Shown in pieces: positions 61,174 to 64,000 of a stretch of 64,000 nt of DNA. This DNA is from Mycobacterium interjectum (GTDB taxonomy: Bacteria; Actinomycetota; Actinomycetes; Mycobacteriales; Mycobacteriaceae): assembly GCA_002102225.1 (NCBI GenBank), contig LQPB01000028.1, forward strand, positions 62,001-126,000, in the 5' to 3' direction. Every line of letters starts with the position of its first letter. Position 1 is the stretch's first letter. The position numbers were made by a program, and so were the translations under genes. Below the pieces are notes generated by a model that was not told the DNA's origin, searched no databases, and saw only the letters and a program-made list of their open reading frames with translations.

Positions 61174-61204
61174 GGGGTCCGGTCCATCAAACGGACCGGA
61201 CCCC
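61174..61204 (-). terminator. Rho-independent terminator of the CsbD/Mbp1-like gene
   Basis: GGGGTCCGGTCC (61174-61185) pairs perfectly over 12 bases with 61193-61204, with a seven-base loop. On the minus strand the stem is followed by five T residues (61173-61169). It lies 11 bases after the stop of the gene at 61216. It is an unusually classical intrinsic terminator for a mycobacterium. Confidence 0.85.
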
Positions 61205-61215
61205 CTGGAATCGAC

Positions 61216-61452
61216 TTACTGGTTTTCCTTCTGGCGCTCTTCGGCGGCCTTCGCACCGGCGCGGGCGGATTCCGCTTCGGCTTCATTCTTGCCCGCGTCG
61301 CGCTGGGCGTCGGCTTTGTCCTGCTGCGCCTGGCCCTCCCGGACGAGGTCGTCGCGGCCGGTGACGGTTCCGCCGACCTCCTTGACCTTGCCTTTGACGC
61401 CTTCGACGGCGCCCTTGACGGCCTCCTGCGGCCCGCTCTTGTCATCCCCCAT
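61216..61452 (-). CDS. CsbD/microaggregate-binding protein 1-like small protein
   Basis: A 78-residue, highly charged protein (KGAVEGVKGKVKEVGGTVTG then an Ala/Glu/Lys/Gln-rich tail) of the CsbD-like type, probably disordered or helical. In M. avium a similar small protein was named microaggregate-binding protein 1 and linked to attachment to host cells; in other bacteria CsbD proteins are sigma-B stress proteins. GGGAGG lies eight bases before the ATG. A TGTTT-N15-GGGAAG sequence (61525-61500 on the minus strand) may be a sigma-F promoter. Confidence 0.82.
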   Translation of the reverse strand: MGDDKSGPQEAVKGAVEGVKGKVKEVGGTVTGRDDLVREGQAQQDKADAQRDAGKNEAEAESARAGAKAAEERQKENQ

Positions 61453-61574
61453 GGGTCGACCTCCCTTTCGGTGGTTACGTCTTGATTCGCATTTACCGGC
61501 TTCCCGTCCGGCGGGCGGCCAAACACCACCGATCCTGTGCGGATGGTCACGCGACGCTTCATGCGAACGCGCGT

Positions 61575-61598
61575 GTTTGAAAACCCGATTTCCGGGTA
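61575..61598 (+). promoter_or_regulatory. Sigma-F-like promoter of the NmrA-like gene
   Basis: GTTT (61575-61578), 15 bases, GGGTA (61594-61598) match the consensus exactly. The gene starts at 61625, 26 bases downstream. The region 61453-61574 holds the divergent upstream sequence of the CsbD-like gene. Confidence 0.6.
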
Positions 61599-61624
61599 GC
61601 TCCAGCCGGCGACCAGAGAAGGGG

Positions 61625-62461
61625 GTGGCGTCACTGAGCACCATCGCTGTCATCGGGGCGACCGGCACGGCCGGTTCTCGCGTCGTCTCGCGGCTGAGGG
61701 CACGCGACGTGGCGGTCGTCGAGCTCTCCCGCGTTCACGGTGTCGACGTGGTGTCCGGCCGGGGGCTGTTCCAGGCGCTGGCGGGGGTGGATGTCGTGAT
61801 CGACGTCTCTAACCCGCTGCCCGCCGACGAGCGGTCCACCATCACGCAGACCGTGGCCACCGCCACCCGCAACATCGTGGGCGCGTGCGCCGCGCGGGAC
61901 GTCCGGCGCCTGGTGGTGTTGACGGTCGCCGGTGTCGAAGACCCGGTGTTCGACGGGTTCGGGTACTACGAGGCCAAACGGGCGGCGAAGGCCATCGTTC
62001 TCGACGGCCCGGTTCCGGCGACGTTCGTGAAATCCACCCAGTGGTACGAGTTCGCCACCAACCCCGCCGCGGTGAGTTCGCACGACGGCGAGGTGATTGT
62101 GCAGGACTGGCTGATCCAGCCGATCGCCGTCGACACCGTCGCCGATGTGCTCGTCGAGGCAGCCCTGGGTCAGACGCATCCGCCGCGCAGCATCGCCGGC
62201 CCGGAGGTCGTCCGCCTGCCGGACCTCACCTCGAAACTGCTTGCCCGGCACGGCGACAACCGTCGCGTCCGCGTCGTGCCGCCCGCGCTCGGCGCGCTCG
62301 GCACCGGGGCGCTGCTGCCGAGCGATGGCGCGGTGGTCCTCGGCCCCGACGTCGACACCTGGCTGCAGACGCTGACCCCCGCCGCCGCCGACGGCGAGGC
62401 GGCCGACGGCGACGGCAGGGCGCCGACCGGGCTGCGCCTGGGGGACTCTTCCAACACCTAG
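61625..62461 (+). CDS. NmrA/SDR-type NAD(P)-binding protein
   Basis: A 278-residue atypical short-chain dehydrogenase of the NmrA/NAD(P)-binding type. The Rossmann motif is IAVIGATGTAGSRVVSRL near residue 6, and YYEAKRAAK supplies a YxxxK-like motif near residue 118. Such proteins act as redox sensors or reductases. The start is GTG at 61625, close behind AGAAGGGGG. The C-terminal 25 residues are acidic and repetitive. Confidence 0.84.
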   Translation: MASLSTIAVIGATGTAGSRVVSRLRARDVAVVELSRVHGVDVVSGRGLFQALAGVDVVIDVSNPLPADERSTITQTVATATRNIVGACAARDVRRLVVLTVAGVEDPVFDGFGYYEAKRAAKAIVLDGPVPATFVKSTQWYEFATNPAAVSSHDGEVIVQDWLIQPIAVDTVADVLVEAALGQTHPPRSIAGPEVVRLPDLTSKLLARHGDNRRVRVVPPALGALGTGALLPSDGAVVLGPDVDTWLQTLTPAAADGEAADGDGRAPTGLRLGDSSNT

Positions 62462-62624
62462 CCGCACGACCGGGCGGCCGCCGCATTTCGGTGTTCGCCA
62501 TGCCGGCGGCGGCCGGGGCGGCTAGGCTCGAGTCAAGTTGAGTCCACAGCTGCCGATATCCGAGCGGCGTTTAGGACAGCGCGATCGCTCGCCCTGCTCA
62601 CCACACTTCGAGGGGCGCACAGAC

Positions 62625-63086
62625 ATGACTTCTTTACCCGACGGCTGCGGCGAACCGCGCAGTCGCTATGTGATCGATTGCGCGGGAGCGCAGGTGCGCG
62701 TCCATGCGCGCAGCCTGGCGACCGTCCTGAGCATCGACGGCGAGATCGACGCGTCCAACGCTGATCTCGTCGCCGAGGTGGTTCGGCGCTTTGCGCGGCT
62801 CAAGGCCCCGCTGGTCCTCGACGTCAGCCAACTGGATTTCCTGGGCAGCGCCGGGCTTCGGGTGCTGCTGGCCCTCAACGAGGAGCACCGGCAAGCCCAA
62901 CTGCACAACAACGTCGTGAGCGGGGCGGCGCTGCGGCGGCTGACCGGCTTTGTCAGCGACCATGGTTTGCCCGTCGTCGCTTCCGTGCCCGAGGCCCTGC
63001 AGAACACGCACGAGTTCATCCACGCGCGCCGCCGACTCCTCGCGGCGCTGGCCCGCCAGGGAGAGCCGCAACGCAATGCGCCGTAG
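62625..63086 (+). CDS. STAS-domain anti-sigma factor antagonist
   Basis: A 153-residue protein with one STAS domain (about residues 20-120). LVLDVSQLDFLGSAGLRVLL contains the serine that is phosphorylated in RsbV/SpoIIAA-type antagonists. It could bind an anti-sigma kinase such as the ATPase domain encoded at 54296. The ATG at 62625 has GAGGGG upstream; the frame is open to 62538. The 163-bp gap before it shows no clear promoter. Confidence 0.83.
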   Translation: MTSLPDGCGEPRSRYVIDCAGAQVRVHARSLATVLSIDGEIDASNADLVAEVVRRFARLKAPLVLDVSQLDFLGSAGLRVLLALNEEHRQAQLHNNVVSGAALRRLTGFVSDHGLPVVASVPEALQNTHEFIHARRRLLAALARQGEPQRNAP

Positions 63087-63184
63087 CGTCCCGCGTCGAC
63101 CCCTAGCGGGTCACGGTTGTGTCACGATCGGTGTGACGGTTACTTAAGAACCGGCCCCGTTCTCTAAGAATTCTCAACATTGAT

Positions 63185-63202
63185 GGGCAAATTTGTTTGC
63201 CC
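63185..63202. repeat. Small palindrome upstream of the hemophore-like gene
   Basis: GGGCAAA, TTTG, TTTGCCC form a perfect seven-base inverted repeat in the 289-bp gap 63087-63375. It is a possible operator or the base of a leader structure. The rest of the gap shows a GTCAC-N7-GTGAC dyad near 63120-63137 and no gene. Confidence 0.35.
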
Positions 63203-63375
63203 GCTTAGCGAAAACCCGCCCGATGGCCGCATCGGGGCGCTCGCGACCCGCAACAGCGATTGCGGGCCGATCGCGGCACTGTTCGCTTCCGCTACTTTGG
63301 TTTTCGAGGGATCGGGAACCTCATCGCAACTCATGCAGCAATCAATTGATCGATTCTCGAAGGACAAGACTGATC

Positions 63376-63774
63376 ATGAAAAACAGCAGTATCGTCGCGC
63401 GCCGGCGAGTTGCCGGTATCAGCGCGGGCTTTCTGCTCGGGGGACTGACCATGGGCATCATCGGTGCCCCGTCGGCGGCGGCAGCGCCCGACTGCAGCCC
63501 GGGTGGTGTGAACGCGACCGTTTCCTCGGCGCAGGGTGCGGCGCAGCAGTACCTGGCCGCTCACCCGGACGCCAACCAGGCGGTCACCGCGGCCTTCGGC
63601 CAGTCGCGGCCGGAGGCCGCGTCCAGCCTGCGCGGCTACTTCACCGCGCACCCGCAGCAGTACTACGACCTGCGCGGCATCCTGGCACCGATCGGCGACA
63701 CCGAGCGGCAGTGCAACGTCACCGCGCTGCCGCCGACCCTGGAGTCGGCCTACCAGGAGTTCATGGCCGGCTGA
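63376..63774 (+). CDS. Secreted hemophore-like protein
   Basis: A 132-residue exported protein. A basic start, a hydrophobic core (about residues 13-30) and the cleavage site ending APSAAAAP mark a Sec signal peptide (about 37 residues). The mature part of about 95 residues has two cysteines, in PDCSPGG and ERQCNVT, and the [16 protein letters not shown] motif of mycobacterial hemophore-related proteins (Rv0203/MSMEG_0243 group), which bind haem outside the cell. Haem binding is inferred. Confidence 0.84.
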   Translation: MKNSSIVARRRVAGISAGFLLGGLTMGIIGAPSAAAAPDCSPGGVNATVSSAQGAAQQYLAAHPDANQAVTAAFGQSRPEAASSLRGYFTAHPQQYYDLRGILAPIGDTERQCNVTALPPTLESAYQEFMAG

Positions 63775-63785
63775 TTGCACCGAGG

Positions 63786-63815
63786 ACGACCCGCCACAGC
63801 GCCGTGGCGGGTCGT
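63786..63815 (+). terminator. Hairpin terminator after the hemophore-like gene
   Basis: ACGACCCGCCAC (63786-63797) pairs perfectly with 63804-63815 around a six-base loop; two further T residues and a short mixed tract follow. It lies 11 bases after the stop codon and before the topoisomerase gene. Confidence 0.75.
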
Positions 63816-63872
63816 TTCGCGTTGCGGACCTGCGGGTAATTGTCCAGTCAACCAACGGGACTGGAGGTCAAG

Positions 63873-64000
63873 GTGCGGCTGCGACGCAGCGATCTGGCCA
63901 AGCCGGGCATCGCACGCAAACGCCGGGGCAAGGGCTTCGCCTACTACGACCCCGAGGGCAACCTGCTGTCCGACCCGGAAACCCTGGCGCGGATCAAGGA
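63873..64000 (+). CDS. DNA topoisomerase IB, N-terminal part (cut by window edge)
   Basis: The first 42 residues of a bacterial type IB topoisomerase are present, starting at GTG 63873 with GGAGG seven bases upstream. RLRRSDLAKPGIARKRRGKG and FAYYDPEGNLLSDPETLARI are characteristic of the family's N-terminal domain. The catalytic tyrosine region lies outside the window. It would relax supercoiled DNA through a 3'-phosphotyrosine link. Confidence 0.82.
   Translation, partial: MRLRRSDLAKPGIARKRRGKGFAYYDPEGNLLSDPETLARIK

Overview
The window comes from a slow-growing mycobacterium, most likely in or near the Mycobacterium avium complex. Evidence seen directly is the high G+C content, a PPE protein, F420-type oxidoreductases, many FadE acyl-CoA dehydrogenases and frequent GTG starts with ATGA/GTGA overlaps. 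Gene order follows M. tuberculosis H37Rv from Rv3133c (devR/dosR) to about Rv3171c, as I remember it, with insertions and losses. No rRNA, tRNA, CRISPR array or intact insertion sequence was found.

Layout. 1-1011: start of the DosR response regulator gene and its universal-stress partner, with a DosR-type box upstream. 1380-2539: a PPE51-like gene with an apparent one-base frameshift at its start. 2547-6393: a small membrane protein, histidinol phosphatase, and the acyl-CoA dehydrogenase pair fadE24-fadE23 behind a perfect 30-bp palindromic operator. 6475-9347: aldo/keto reductase and two MDR reductases (one is fadB4). 9497-17503: a tightly coupled catabolic operon (homogentisate-dioxygenase-like protein, hydrolase, CoA-transferase, HMG-CoA-lyase-like protein, TetR, then acyl-CoA dehydrogenase + APH-type kinase + DUF6285 protein + NTF2-like protein). 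The last group resembles the LvaC-LvaA-LvaB module for 4-hydroxyacyl-CoA. 17539-18503: YceI protein and a degenerate receiver protein. 18769-34188: the complete nuoA-N operon for respiratory complex I. 34205-38356: a MoxR-DUF58 membrane cluster (Rv3162c-Rv3166c-like).

38524-39838 is a patch of accessory DNA: a broken DUF222/13E12-family relic followed by a low-GC two-helix membrane ORF of unknown function. 39964-49264 returns to the Rv3167c-Rv3171c block (TetR, SDR, APH-like kinase, Rv3169-like protein, F420 LLM oxidoreductase, amine oxidase, hydrolase) plus a second, lipoprotein-type amine oxidase.

49272-62461 looks like a stress island. It carries an AraC regulator with a glycosyltransferase, an unusual three-gene signalling operon (CheB esterase; STAS + histidine-kinase-type ATPase fusion; CheR + PAS + coiled coil + PAS), a catalase relic, a Rho-N/SAP-like small protein, an orphan nucleotidyltransferase, an acyl-CoA dehydrogenase/PIG-L/phosphoesterase operon, DUF3349 and CsbD/Mbp1-like small proteins, and an NmrA-like protein. 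Several of these genes are preceded by GTTT-N14-16-GGGTA-like sequences resembling sigma-F promoters. The chemotaxis enzymes, which have no evident flagellar role in this genus, may therefore feed a partner-switching stress response; that is inference. The window ends with a STAS protein, a hemophore-like secreted protein and the start of DNA topoisomerase IB.
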